From: Eutrigla gurnardus
Taxonomy: Eukaryota > Chordata > Actinopteri > Perciformes > Triglidae
NCBI GenBank assembly: GCA_963514095.1
Contig: OY741266.1
Location: 10,013,797-10,077,796, forward strand
Length of the DNA: 64,000 nt
Reading direction: 5' to 3'
Under the pieces are notes generated by a model, which worked only from the letters and a program-made list of their open reading frames with translations, searched no databases and had not been told where the DNA came from. A program made the position numbers and the translations under genes. This document shows positions 26,132 through 39,440 of this stretch, piece after piece (the first letter of the stretch is position 1; every line of letters begins with the position of its first letter).

Positions 26132-26395
26132 TAGGCATGGAACGATATGAAAATTTCATGCCACGATTATTCGGACCAACCTAATTGCAATTCACGATAT
26201 TATCCCGATAGTCATCAAAATATATGCTTAAAACTTAAAACAGTGTTTTTTTATTACAATTTTTTTCTTCTCTACCATGTTAGCGAACTAGTCACACATT
26301 CAGATATGACATCAGATATTCACGATTGTCCCAAAAATTTGAAGTGTTTTTTTTTATCCTGATCCGCAATACAATTTTATATCATCCCATCCCTA
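26132..26395. mobile_element. hAT-like MITE (264 bp)
   Basis: The left end TAGGCATGGAACGATATGAA and the reverse complement of the right end, TAGGGATGGGATGATATAAA, are imperfect terminal inverted repeats. Flanking octamers GTAACATT (26124-26131) and GTAACAAA (26396-26403) agree at six of eight bases, consistent with the 8-bp target duplications of hAT transposons. TAGGG-type termini also fit hAT. The interior is AT-rich with CACGATATT motifs and no coding capacity, so it is a decayed non-autonomous element. Confidence 0.75.
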
Positions 26396-28103
26396 GTAAC
26401 AAATTAATGTTAAAAAATCTAGGTCTATTTTACATTGTTTTGGGTTTCAGTTACATTTGTAGGATTCACAGGTTCGTTCTTATTGGTTCAAACTTTTTAT
26501 TGTGTGTAGTTTAGATCGCCCCGTGTCTTACGCAATGCAAGCTTTAGCTTCACAGCGTTACATTTTTGACTTTTACTTGTTTTGTACAGCCATTGTGGTG
26601 TAGCTCCAAATTAACTGTTAAACTGACCAACAAAGACAGCCTAATTAATTAAAAAAAACAGCAGATGCTTCCTTTGGGTGTAGGTAGGGGGAGAACACCA
26701 TTATAAGCGGCGCACTGATAACGCCTGAGAAAATGCAGCAGACACGCTGGCTTTGTGTTCGCTGTGATGGATGTATTATCTCGTTCCATGGAAGTTGTTT
26801 TTCATCCTGTCCGAGGTACAAAAAAAAGAAAGAAATGGTAGTGAATGTGTTCTTCTGAGGGGAGGAAAACAAGCTCTGCTATCGCGGACTTCATGGAGTG
26901 TGTGCAGACATGACCATGGAGGGGTGGAGGGGTGAGGCGGAGGCAATAGAGTCTGCATCCAAAGGGGTTATGACAGACAGATCTGGACTGAATTAAAACA
27001 TTTCAAAACAATGTATTTGAGTTATTGTTTCATATATGAACATCTGTGGTTTTATTAATCTTGCCTCAGCAGCATAAAAATAAAAAGGAATGGTAGTTTA
27101 TCATATATCGAGGTCTCTTTGTGCACTTTCAAGAATTCAGATGCTATTTTTGACAGCAGCATGAAAGGTAATATAACAGTATGAGAGCATGACGTTCTAT
27201 AACACCATCATCAAAGAGCATAATGAGTTTGTGATTCATTGGAAATGTCGTAGTTTGGATAAGGATTGCAGGGCCGCTGGGTGTGGTGGAATCATTGTTG
27301 TAATACAGAAGACTTCCAAAAAGGCGCTCTGCAGGCTTTGCACTGCAAGAAGACAGCTTTGACATGTGTTTACCATTTTGCCATCACACAGGGGAAGATT
27401 TACGACAATACCTCGCAACTTCTAATCAGAAGGGTATTTTTTGTTCTTCTTATTTTCTTTATGTCTATCTTCTTGCTTGCTTCACTCTGCCAGGTGCTGT
27501 GTGTATGTGTGCACATGTGTGTATGTGTGTGCATGAGTGATGAGGTATTTGGCAATCGGAGAGCAGGTTTAATAATAACTGATATATCCCTGGATGCTTT
27601 CAGACCCGGTTCCAGCTGGGAGCGGTCTGTGATGCCTCCAGACCCCAAAGTGAAAAGGCAATAGAGAGAGTGAGGTTTGGAGAAATGATGAGGAGGGACA
27701 GAGTATGAAAAAAGAAAAAACACAGAAGATGAAGAAAAAGGGAGGGAAGGTGTGAGCTGACATCTGCCTGGCATCCTTTCACCTCGCATGCTCTCTGACC
27801 AATCACTCTCCCCCTCCTTCGTCTTTCATAAAGTAAGGAGGGAAAATGACATCGCTCATCTGACAAAGGCAAACATCCAAACCACACAAATCCCCCCTAC
27901 CCCCCCGACACCACTGTCTGACACTTCTACACTTCTCTGAGGCACTGTGCATGTGTGTGTGTGTGTGTGTTATATTCCGAGGCTGTATTTTTTTCACAGG
28001 CCTCTGGTCTCACACAGAGAGACGTTGAGATGAACCAAGTGCGTCTGCCAGGTTTCTACTCGCTGAGAGATATTGAGGCGTCTCACACTCTCTAGCTGGT
28101 TGG

Positions 28104-28165
<62 letters not shown>

Positions 28166-28644
28166 GTGTGTGTCCACTGGCGAGGGATGCTTGGATACGT
28201 CTGACTCTCACACACAACTGACAGAACAGTATAGAACGTTACACACACTGGCATGTCCTTGTATACTTTTGCAGACACACGTACACACAGAGCAAAAGGG
28301 AGAACCATAACAGCATGGGGCTCCAACAGTGCCTCTTTGACAGATTTAAGTAAATAGCAGCAAACAAGAGATTATTTTTGGCAGACCGGGCTGCGGCCCA
28401 TTCCAAGAACTAGGGGAGGTCCAATGGGAATGGAGTGAGATGAAATCACATAAACAGATGTGATTAAAGTCAATATCATATGTGTCATTACTCATTCAGA
28501 CGACGTACTCCTTCACTCATCGACACCCGCAGAAAAACAGACGGACGTAAAAGCTCTTCACAGTTTGCTGCTACCATCTCGTTTGGTGTTCATCTTTTAT
28601 TGTCATTCATCTCTAGTCTAACCTCATTACCCCAAACACTTTAA
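26396..28644. other. Intron 2 segment: unique DNA with GT arrays
   Basis: Unique sequence with a minor GT cluster (27953-27970) and a long GT array at 28107-28161. No gene was seen. Confidence 0.6.
28107..28161. repeat. (GT)n microsatellite
   Basis: About 27 GT units, ending in TTTGCGTG. Confidence 0.97.
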
Positions 28645-28770
28645 AAGAGACAGTTCACCCTTAAAATCAAAAATACATATTTGCTTCCTTTTATCTTTAG
28701 TGCTATTTATCAATCTAGATTGTTTTGGTACAAGGTACATCATTTTGGAACTATCAGCAGTGGAGTCCCA
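28645..28770 (+). mobile_element. Probable MITE end (truncated)
   Basis: The block starting AGACAGTTCACCCTTAAAAT and running through AAAAATACATATTTGC, GTGCTATTTATCAATC and TAGATTGTTTTGGT resembles the terminal part of a non-autonomous DNA element I know from many fish genomes. No matching inverted terminus was found downstream, so it appears truncated. The family assignment rests on memory only. Confidence 0.5.
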
Positions 28771-29176
28771 TGTGTATGTCATGCTTTATGCATCGCAACC
28801 AACCACGTGGGAATTCGTCACGTTCATATTAGGTCTTTCAAATATGCAACATGAAGCAGAGTGGGAGGGCAGCAGGATCAGTGAGGGGATCTGCAGCTGA
28901 CATAGTCAAGTTGACCCACTATAAGTGGATTTGTAATCCCCGAGTGGATTTGAACTGTGTTTATTGTCGAGGCCGTTTTGTGTGTGTGTGAGTCTGCACA
29001 GCTGCATCTGTTCCCCTCACTCACTAACTCTTTTGTCCATATTGCTTTTCGATCATATGCCACTAATCATATTGCAGACGAACACACAATGCTCGCCTTG
29101 TAAATGTAATGGAATGATCAGTGACATACAGTAGGTACAATTCATTCTGTCTTGTATTTTGGGATGCAGAAGTCTG

Positions 29177-29178
<2 letters not shown>

Positions 29179-29271
<93 letters not shown>
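29179..29271. repeat. (CA)n microsatellite
   Basis: About 46 uninterrupted CA units. Confidence 0.98.
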
Positions 29272-29274
<3 letters not shown>

Positions 29275-30747
29275 TCACAGGGTGTTCTGGCTGTGCCCTG
29301 GAGAGGCTAAGCTGCTTTGGGACTGTGGGGAACTCTGATGCTGTCACCAGTCGATTAATCAGCCATTATCAACCACAGGCCAGGCCAGAGTCTAATTCTA
29401 ATATGGCTCTGCCACGTACACACTGCTAAGTCAAGGTGTGCAGGGTCAAAGGGAGATCAGACCGCTGCTAAGGCTGAACGTGCCATGACCCTAAATGTTC
29501 GGTTGGGGCAAGAGTCAACTTAAGTAAATCAAATCAAATTCGAATTAAGTACAGAGGAGTTGGACTTAAACGACGGGTACAGGTGGAGCTGCAGGTGACA
29601 GTCTAAGCACTTGAAGCTAATGTGCTAGAGTCATGAAGGGTCAGGAAGTCAAAACATTACATCCAAAAGAGATTATGTAAACATGTGTGTACAGTATGTG
29701 TGGATGTTATCCATTACAACCTGATTACGAGTGTTTTTGTGTTGTTGTTTTGCTCAGATATAGCAGGTTAATCTGTTAGGACTGAAGCTGATGAGTCTAA
29801 AAAAAACTGTGCCAAAGTGAGGAACGCCAGTATCAAACTTCTCTGAGCTGATGATTTCACAGTTCGCTTAGGAAAGGTGAAGCATCTATATTTCCATAAG
29901 CACTCAGCTGCCACTGAAGCCAAAGTTTAAAAATCAAGGTGATGTGAGAGAAATTATATAGGATTTGCCACCACAGACCACCTTCTAGATTTGCACGGGA
30001 TGACGTCAATGAGCTTAAATCTGGGGAAAATCTTATGTTTGTTTACTGAAAGGCTCATGGATCATTAAGTAGAGACAGGACTGCAGGAAAAAAAACAGGT
30101 AGAGAAGTAAAAATAGGTTGAAATAAAGTCTAATTCTGTACAAGGTGCTTCTGGGCTTGTGAAGGAGGACATAATCTAATTAGTTCTATTTAAACTATTT
30201 AAGGACCTAAAAGTGAAATGACTAAGTCTGTGTTGGGATGGTAAGGGAAGAAAAATTAGAGGGTGAGGGAGATGAGTTTAGCAAAGGGTACTTCTGGGTC
30301 TGCAGTGATAACAGAGGCAGAATTATTGAGGGCATGTTTTGTGTCAAAAGGTCAAAATAGCATGCAAATGTGGTAATCAGTAAATCATGAAAAAAGAAGA
30401 ACCACAGTAAAGTTTAGTAAAGTATAAGAAACAGCAAGGAATTCTACTTTTAATGAGCAACATTATTTAGGATGATATGGAGTCCATATCTTTTTTTCAC
30501 ATTTGAAAAATGTCTTTTTGTTTCCTGTTTTTTTAAAATAAGGCTATATTCTTCAGGTCTGTATCATGATACACAGCTAGGCAGTTTTTCACGTCACTCA
30601 TGATGATATTTACAATTATCCTGATAGTAAATTCACCACGATCCATCCCTACTTATACGAGTAAAACACACCAGACGTGAGATAAAACGGTCGGCAATGA
30701 GTTGCTTGGGAAGACATTCACTAGACCATCACTAACACCTCTATGCA

Positions 30748-30751
<4 letters not shown>

Positions 30752-30781
<30 letters not shown>
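30752..30781. repeat. (GT)n microsatellite
   Basis: About 15 GT units. Confidence 0.95.
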
Positions 30782-30784
<3 letters not shown>

Positions 30785-30948
30785 GTGTAAATTAAGTGGC
30801 CCCTTGCTGCCACCTCTGGAGAGGAGCCGTCCAAGTGCTGAGTGACAGACACTGCTGAGTGTCTTAATGGAGGGAGAGGAGGGCCAGCCAAACCACAGCC
30901 TTTAGACTGGGATCTCACAGCCTGTAATTATGGAGAGATGTAAAAGTC

Positions 30949-30950
<2 letters not shown>

Positions 30951-30988
<38 letters not shown>
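30951..30988. repeat. (GT)n microsatellite
   Basis: About 19 GT units. Confidence 0.95.
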
Positions 30989-30990
<2 letters not shown>

Positions 30991-32044
30991 GGCGTATATA
31001 TGAGAAAGTGGGAGAAAGGTAGAAGTTATGCTCCATCCTTTGGATCCCAGGAGTGCACAGTATGTGTGCCGGTGGACCTCTGTACCCCCGTGATGTGACT
31101 GTTGCACAGTGTTGTGTATCAGTGCCATGTGTCTCCTGCTGCTCCAGCTGTGGCCACGAACTCACACACAGAGACGAAGAAGAAATGAAAGTTGTTGGGG
31201 AACTGGAGCTGCGTTCAATTAGGGCAACCACATATTTACAAACAGTGGGGGAGAGCTGCCTCTCTGTGACTCATCAGCCAAGCGGCACACTTGCACTTTT
31301 GACTCCAGGCCCGCCTCTCCCAACTGCACAACTAAGAGCGAGGGAGGGAAAGAACAGAGGGAGGAGGGAGATGACAGGGTGTGGACAGAATGAAAAACAC
31401 ACACATGCATGCTGGCAGTACATGTGTGAGCGACCGCATAAACAAATACATATGTGTGCATACAAACACTTGCACAAATTAAATGAGCTCATTTAAACTC
31501 ATGTGGTGTGAACAAAAGCACACAAATCCAGACAGAACCTGCCCACTTTTACAAAATGACTGATAGCCTCGAAGGCTAAAAATTAATTCTGGGAGTAGAG
31601 ATTCCTTGTGGGACAAAATGTTGCCAATTGACAAATTGGGTCTTCAACATTTTACATTTTTGAAGAACTAATGTGATCAAATTTTTACAGTAGTCAGTCT
31701 GGTTGCAGATGTCTAGTCACAGTCTCATTTGCTGCAAGAGCAGCATAAGATTTACTGTGCGTTCCATACTATTGATGAGTATGCTAGAAAAAGATTGATA
31801 GCATGTTCCAAACACATAGTATGTCAAAAATCAATGTGCCTATATTATCAACAGAAAAAGGGACAGCCTTGTTGCACACATAAGGCCACTCTCCTGGTCA
31901 AATAATTTGATATTTATGTTTAATTCAAAAGATATTAGAACATGCTACCTATTATTCTTGATGTTACTGGGAGAGTCGCAAGACAGGGTTTTCACAAGCA
32001 GCAAGCGACAGGTCCGCGAAGTGAAGCCAATGCAGAAGAGCGGA

Positions 32045-32097
<53 letters not shown>
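32045..32097. repeat. Compound (AT)n(CA)n microsatellite
   Basis: About seven AT units followed directly by about 19 CA units. Confidence 0.95.
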
Positions 32098-32101
<4 letters not shown>

Positions 32102-32370
32102 TACATCCATATATATACTTATTTATTGTTTTATCTTTCTTTACACAGGTCTTCATGCACACAATTTGTGAATCCATATCACACAGATGTACCCCATCCT
32201 GTGCCTTAGGGCTGTTGTGTTAGCCTACTAATTTGCAAAGCTGCAAACATGTGAGCACACAGCTCAAAACCCCTAACCTTGTTTTTTCTCCTTGGCTGTC
32301 AGCGCCTTGAGAGCGAGCAAACGGAGGCACAAGGCCTTAAGTGTGAGTGCTGTTTGTCTTGACTTGACCC

Positions 32371-32394
32371 CTGTGTGTGTGTGTGTGTGTGTGT
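32371..32394. repeat. (GT)n microsatellite
   Basis: About 12 GT units, followed by GCATGCATGAG. Confidence 0.9.
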
Positions 32395-32564
32395 GCATGC
32401 ATGAGTGTGTATGTGTGTGCGCACGCATCTGTGTGGTGAACCACATCAAAGAACGACGGCGTGGCTCAGTTGTTATGACCTCTGACCCTGGCATGCTCCG
32501 AGACAGAGGGAGGCTGGCGGAGGAGGAGAAAAAGACAGTCACACACACCCCCACACACGCGCAT

Positions 32565-32617
<53 letters not shown>
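32565..32617. repeat. (CA)n microsatellite
   Basis: About 26 CA units, preceded by the alternating sequence CACACGCGCATG. Confidence 0.95.
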
Positions 32618-32622
<5 letters not shown>

Positions 32623-33355
32623 AGCAAAAAGGGTGGGATACACACTACAGCCTCTAAATTTACAGCTAGAAAAACAACCACGGATAGAGGCATAGCAATT
32701 TGTCTTGGTAGTTTTTATAGGGACCTGTGAGCAGGCGCACACAAGTAAATCACTTGGACACATATAGTATATGCACACACACTAAAACAGTCATAGACAT
32801 TCCTGTCTCCTCTCTCTGCACACTGTGCATCTTCTTCTTTGTTGCAGCCCATCCTTCATCCTGTTGAACCTGTCCTGACTGTCTGTGCTGCAGTCTCCCA
32901 TTGATTCAATGAATTGCATATGTTCAAAATGGTTCTCATTTGACTTTGGTATGAACACCGAGGACAAATGGAAGAGTTTCTTGGCCCCTTGGATGAACAC
33001 TTCATCTGTTTCTCTTTTCATCATTTGTACTTGAATTCTTCAAAAGGTGATCTCTCCTCTAACATCTTCACCGCATTTATTTTTAGCCAATGGCGGATAT
33101 AACCTAAGTCCTTGACAAAACATCAAATGCTGGTTTAGCATGTGTGTGCACGATGTATGAGTCACTGGATCAGCGTATGTGCGAGTGTGTTTTAACATGT
33201 TTGTCCAACCTGCAGTAAATGACTCATTTACTCTGAGTGTAACTGTACATGTGCATGTCTACACGTGTGTGTGTGTGCGTGTGTGTGTCACAGCTGAAAT
33301 AACTTACAGCTCCCTGCATTTCAGCTATGCTGTCACGGTCCATTATAAAACACAA

Positions 33356-33526
<171 letters not shown>

Positions 33527-35453
33527 AACTAATGAAAACATTTCTGCATAACGCTCATTTGAGAACAAGAATATCCCAGTCGAGTAATCATGGCTGTAAG
33601 GAAGTTAAAAGACACCTAAACTTGGTCTCTGATTATTATAGTTACTGACTCTGCAGTGAGCTACAGTTACAAAATATGACATTGCCTGCAGGTGCTGACA
33701 GCATGGAAGTTTCTTCAAGTGCACGTATGTGTGTGTGTACTGTGCATTGTATTCGGTATACTCAGTGTGCATTGCCATACTGTATGACCTTACTGTGTAT
33801 ATATATATGTGCTCATGCACATATATGACTGCATGTTTGTGCGACTTTGTGTGTATATAAAGCAGCCCTTGACAGCCATTGGGGGCGGCGGTGGCGCGGA
33901 CGGTGTGTTTGCCTTGGCAGCGATTCAGCATTCCACATTCCTCTGTGATATTCAGTACTGTGACCTCAGGAAACCCGCCCTGCAAAGAAGCGCTTGCTCT
34001 TTCTCTTACGTTCCTTCTCTCTCTGCAGCCTCTCTTTCTTTCTGTCTCTCTCTCGCCACCTCCCCACTTCTCCGTTTCTCTCTTTCACTCCCTTCCTCTC
34101 GATCATTCACTCCGCCCTCTTTTCATATCTGAACTTGGGAAATCATCCACCCCCCACCCCCACCCCCCACCCCACCCCCCAGTCACAGTTTATTTTCCCT
34201 TTCTATCTTCTCTCTAAAACTTTCTCTTCAACGTTCCCCCCGTTTTTTCTGACAGAGGTCCCCTGATGGGGCACCTTTCTCAGTACTCCAACGTTGAACA
34301 CACATCTCACTGCTGTCACTGAGAAGTTACAACACTTCACACTGTCCCGGTCACTCAATGTATCACTCAGATGCATAGTTCTCCTTTATTAGGAACTCCT
34401 TCTGCATCCAGTACTAGCACAGGCCAGACGGAGTCTCCCACCCCCTTTTCTTTCCTTCTTTCTATCATTCTCGAAACTTTTATTCCTGCCACTGTAGGCC
34501 TCACACACATAAGCTAGACAATATAACTACCTACATGTTAAACGATGCAATTTGTGCTACACTTTTGTACTAGAATGTACAAATATTGGTTATTGACAGG
34601 TTTCCTGATCACTTGCTCTTGACAAACTTTCTATCTATCTTGCTGTTGTGGGTCTGACTCCTCCCCTGACCCCTCCCTCTTCTCCCTGAAGCCACGCCCA
34701 CATGCCCAGAGAGGCAGTTCACCTGAGATGACCCTACGCCCGGGGCAAGGCGGTTCCTCCTCCCTCCCTCCCTGCCTCCCTCTTTCCTCCCCCTCTTAGA
34801 TTGGGCTGTAAACTACTACGTACCTAAACACATGGCCACCACACCTGCCACTGGGAGGCAGAAGGCTGAAATAAAGACAGAAGATTAGAGAAAAGGGGTA
34901 GAGTCTGAACCTGAAGTCAGAAAAATAAAGCCATCACCAGGTTTTGGAGGCACAGACATTCCTGCTAATGTACAGTGAAAACAAAGACAATACAATTTAT
35001 TTATTGTTAAGGTTGAGACAATGATAATACTCAAAAAACATGAAAGCTTATAAAGTTAAACCGGAATCACATAAAAGCTCAACGAAAGACACTGAGGACT
35101 TGAGAGATACTTCAGGCAGAGTAGAAAGTAGAAAAGAAAGCAATAACTATCGTACAGTAACACCCCCTTCCCCCTCCCTGCAGAGGCCTCCCCGTGTTAT
35201 AATGTAGCTATCCACTGTGTGCAGTCAGAGTGTGCACTGTGTGGTTGACCCACATACAGTAGAGCGGAGCGGAGCCGGGGTGAACCGAGGTAAAGGGCGG
35301 AGCCGCCAGTCAACCCTCTTATCTCCCTGTCACTGTGACACTTTCCTCTATCTCAAGTGTACCTTTATACGGCCTGAGTGTGCAGCAGCAACACGCCTGT
35401 AAACTGGCAGAAGTCATAAAAATAAACACAGGGAGAGAGAGAAAGACACTGAC

Positions 35454-35454
<1 letters not shown>

Positions 35455-35487
<33 letters not shown>
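35455..35487. repeat. (GT)n microsatellite
   Basis: About 16 GT units. Confidence 0.95.
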
Positions 35488-35490
<3 letters not shown>

Positions 35491-36377
35491 CCTACGTAGG
35501 GATGATGCATCGTCATCAACTAATGCTATCCTACATAAACATGGCCATAAGGCCGCACACAGATGCTCAGGCCATCAAGAAAAACAAACAGATAAAAGTC
35601 CATCTGCAGGGTAAGGTCAAACATGTGACGTTAAACTTTATGATTTCATATGTGTAATGCACGTGTGTTTCCATACTTCTATGTATTATGGACGAAGCTT
35701 TTGCAAAATACAGTTCAAAACTTTATGTGCATGCAATTAAAAAAGAGGAATGAAAACGTGTTTACGTGCATATGTGGGGGGGATGTGCGTGTGCGTGTGT
35801 GTGTGTGCATATGTGTATTCGCGTTTGCAAGTCTATGAGTGAGCGTATGTGTGTTTCGGATTAAGAGCTTCACCCCTGGATCTCGAAATTAGATAGGGGA
35901 TTAGCAGGACACATCCGCCACCTGGCATTTTAAGCCCCGCAATTACAGCAACAACTTTTAATCAACAACAGCCACACATGTGTCACATACAGTCAGAACT
36001 CAGCGACTCTTCCTCCTCAGCCACCTCTGCCTCCCGGGCTGTCATTGGGCTGACCCCACAATAACGCCAGGCCACATTGAGGGCAGCTGTATTTTAGTTT
36101 TTAGGCCGATCATGACCTACTGTATTAATAAGGATCAGCCTAGATTGGGACTCGTTAGCGCGGCGCACTAGGCAAGGATTTACCATCCAGATTGACTTTT
36201 ACTTGGCACAAGACTAGGAGATAGGATGTGAAGCAGTTGGCGCTAGGCTCAGAGGTAGCATCCCATTAGCACCTGTGCAAGGCATTTACCATTCAAAGAG
36301 CATGACGCTACACTAGGAGCTACTAGTGATGTGATACCTCATTTATCCCCTGTAAAAATACTTTACTGTAGTTGCCA

Positions 36378-36529
36378 TGCTCAGGGGGGTCAGAGGTCAG
36401 GGTTGGTTACAGAGTAGCACCTCTGTAGCCGAGTAGGGATTTGGTGTCTTGTTCAAGGCCACTTAAACAGGTTGGGTGGTTGCCGACCACCAGAGCTTTA
36501 ACCCGACTCACTAAGCCACACTGCTCTTA
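36378..36529 (-). mobile_element. Degraded tRNA-derived SINE (tentative)
   Basis: On the minus strand this reads GCAGTGTGGCTTAGTGAGTC, then a decayed head, then CCTTGAACAAGACACCAAAT and later CCCTGACCTCTGACCCCCC. Teleost tRNA-derived SINEs often carry a body with CCTTGAGCAAGACACT- and CTCTGACCCC-like motifs in this order. The polymerase III boxes are not clean, and there is no clear tail or target duplication. Confidence 0.5.
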
Positions 36530-36642
36530 TTCAAATCCCTGGTGCCAATGCAGTCAGAAGCTGGGAGCAAACCTTGACAGTTAATCAGTTCATTAAAAAA
36601 AAACTGTGAATGTTAAACACACAGAGAGACAATGCTGTTTGA

Positions 36643-37260
36643 AGGAAAACTTCACCCAGAAAATGACCATTTTGTATATCAATTAGTCACTGTGTTACCT
36701 TGAATTCTTGAAGAAAGCTTTGCCTTTCTTGTATTCCTCCAATCCAAAAATTGATGAAAAGAGAAAATCCTTGATGAATTTAAGAAACTAGAAGCCAGGT
36801 TTAACAAAAGCAAAACTAAATGAAAACAACCATTTACAAACTCTCTAGTGGTAGAGAGTCGTGCTCACTGTGGTGTAAAATCAGTGTACGATCACACTCA
36901 CTACTACCCAAACACATGTATTTTGGACATACAAGCATGAGACGGTAGTTGAAAAACTATTTAGATGGTGAGATTTTGGGGGGAAATGCATGGGTTTGGG
37001 AAGTACTGAGAAGACTACTGGATAAACAACGCTTGGATTATACTACACGAGTTGTGAGAGTTTGTACAGAAAAACAGATTACTGTTCATAAATCTGGCCC
37101 CCACTTACTTCAACTCGTCAAGGATTTACTCCGTTTTCGGCCGTTTCCTGCATTCGGCGTTGGCCTTGTACGCATGCAGAAAATGCTTTCTTCATGAATT
37201 CAAGGCAACACCAGATAGTCATTGATATACAAATTGTCATTGTGAGGGTGGAGTATTCCT
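36643..37260. mobile_element. MITE with long terminal inverted repeats (618 bp)
   Basis: The left arm (36643-36720) starts AGGAAAACTTCACCCAG and the right arm (37183-37260), reverse-complemented, starts AGGAATACTCCACCCTC. Both continue through TTTGTATATCAAT and CCTTGAATTC.TGAAGAAAGC, giving roughly 78-bp inverted repeats that agree at about three quarters of positions. The 460-bp interior has no transposase-like frame. GAAAACTTCACCC-type termini recur in fish genomes from memory. No clean target-site duplication was found, so the superfamily is not assigned. Confidence 0.85.
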
Positions 37261-39384
37261 ATGTTTTAATGTATAATTCCCCCTTGCTATACTGACTGCA
37301 CATGCAGCTCTACACATTTACAGCCTCCAAGGCTTCGGCTGTCCTGAGGACACGGTCCCAGTGAAGGGTGGGGGTGTTCAGTCTGCATGGATATAGTGTG
37401 CCAAAGAAATAAAAAGCAGCAAGGGCAACCAAACCCTTGACAATTCTGCTCCATTTCATGGCCAGCGTACAGTGGGGAGAAAGACACAGTAGGCTAGCAA
37501 CCAAACTAAACAAAAACAGCAGCCAGGCACCACGAAAGGAAAAGAAATCATGTTCTTTTTCCTGCACACCTCCAGTTAAACACGTTAATATGCATATATA
37601 CAAAAGTCCTCCTGTGGTTAAGAGGCAGTTTAGACCACAAACTGAGTGTGGAAAGAGAAAATTATCCTATATACCAGGATTCCCTGCCAATATGCCAATA
37701 ACCAAGTCTCATATATGTAAAGTTTGAAGAAAATAAGCTTTCTAAACCTCATTAATAAAACTGGTACACTGAATATGTGATTGAGATAGAATAGAAGAGA
37801 GAAGAAATGAAGGAAATGGGAAACTATTTTAAAACTTAGTGGAGAGAAGGCCAAAATAAAAAAAACCCAATCAAATGAAAACAACGGAGGGAACAAAGAG
37901 AAAGGGAGCACAGCTCTGCATTTTTTTCTTTATTAACAAGCAGCATTTCCATCCAACATCTCAGATAGCAATCTACCACAAATTAGGACCAGATTTCTTT
38001 AATTGACCATTATGTTGCTTTTAAAGATGAAGTGCCACCTTGATTTACCACTAGTTTCGAAGAAGGTGACAGCAAAAGAAGGCGAAACAGGAGACAGGAG
38101 AGAGAGGGGGGGGGGGGCACGAATGATTATGACTGTGAGAGAAAATGAACAGACAAAGCTAAAGGGTGAATCTGAGAGGGAAACAGAAAGAATAGGAGAG
38201 GAGGGTAATTGCAGGAAAGGGGCCTCATTAGTCCGTCACTATCCTCAATCTAACCCCCAATTTCAGGTCAGCAGGAACACAGACTGAACTAGATAGAAAA
38301 GAGAGAGAAACAAACAAGGATGGAGCAACTTAATAATACTCCATCTCCTCTTTACGTAGTCTCAAATGATGTAGTCAAAGTTTTCTCCCTCTGTTCAACT
38401 TTCTACCTCTGGCCTCTTTACACTGGCTGGCAGTGCAGAGCGTGCACACTGCCGCCAGCATCGTCATGGATCACACACCATATCTCCTTACACACCTCGC
38501 ATGACGAATCCACTGTCTCCCTGCCACAGGCTGAACTCACTCCACAGCGAGGAAAACACACCACAAAGAGGGGACAAAAAAACAGGTAAAGTAGTGGTAA
38601 AAAAAAAAAACGGATGACACCAAACTATTGTGAAGACGCTCATGATACAAAATTGCGACTTAACTGTCTACGAATCCCTCTCCAGACATTAATCTGAACC
38701 CAAACTCAGGCAAATTGCACCCTGCTACTTTCATCAAGTGGAAACCTGGTGTAGTCGTGATTGGCCCGTGACCAATTACGGATACTGACTCATTGTTTAA
38801 GAAAGCAGGGTGATGAGATATCCATTCCTTCCCTGCAGAGTCAATGTGTTGCCCTACCCACCGTCTGTGCAGTTAAGATCAGGAATGTATTGTACAGAGA
38901 GCAGCAGACTTTTAGTCACAGCCTGTCGGTTGGAGAAAAAGGCAGTTGCAAACATTTCCTTCATTTCAATCACAATTAAAACACTTTTAGCTTCTGATGG
39001 GGGGCTGTATTTACTTTTCATTGGAAACACTGAGTGTTACAGCAGCATGCTACTTACTTATGGCTATAATGCCAACTCTCTTTCAGTGCAAAAGAGCTGT
39101 TGCACTGAAAAGAATCAAAAGCACTGCACTCTGCCTAAATATAGACACTATGTAGAGCTTCCTCCCAAGTGAGTGCTGATGTTAGCAATTTTTTTTTTTA
39201 CTATTTATGGCAAACTGTCAATTGCTGGGGCAGTGTTTTGGAAAGACATAGTTTGCAGCGAGAATCTGCAGCTCCAGTCTTCTATGCTTGCTGTGTCACA
39301 GCAGGACAGCCCAGCTGAGGTTAGGATGAGCGCCACATGGATCCCTACTGAACCTGCCTACCCAGGGAGCACCCAGGTTTCAGC

Positions 39385-39385
<1 letters not shown>

Positions 39386-39438
<53 letters not shown>
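39386..39438. repeat. (GT)n microsatellite
   Basis: About 26 GT units. Confidence 0.97.

Positions 39439-39440
<2 letters not shown>

Noticed and set aside
36949..37197. An 82-codon frame inside the 618-bp element as a transposase fragment
   Set aside because: Too short, with no catalytic motif or similarity to a known transposase; treated as the MITE core.
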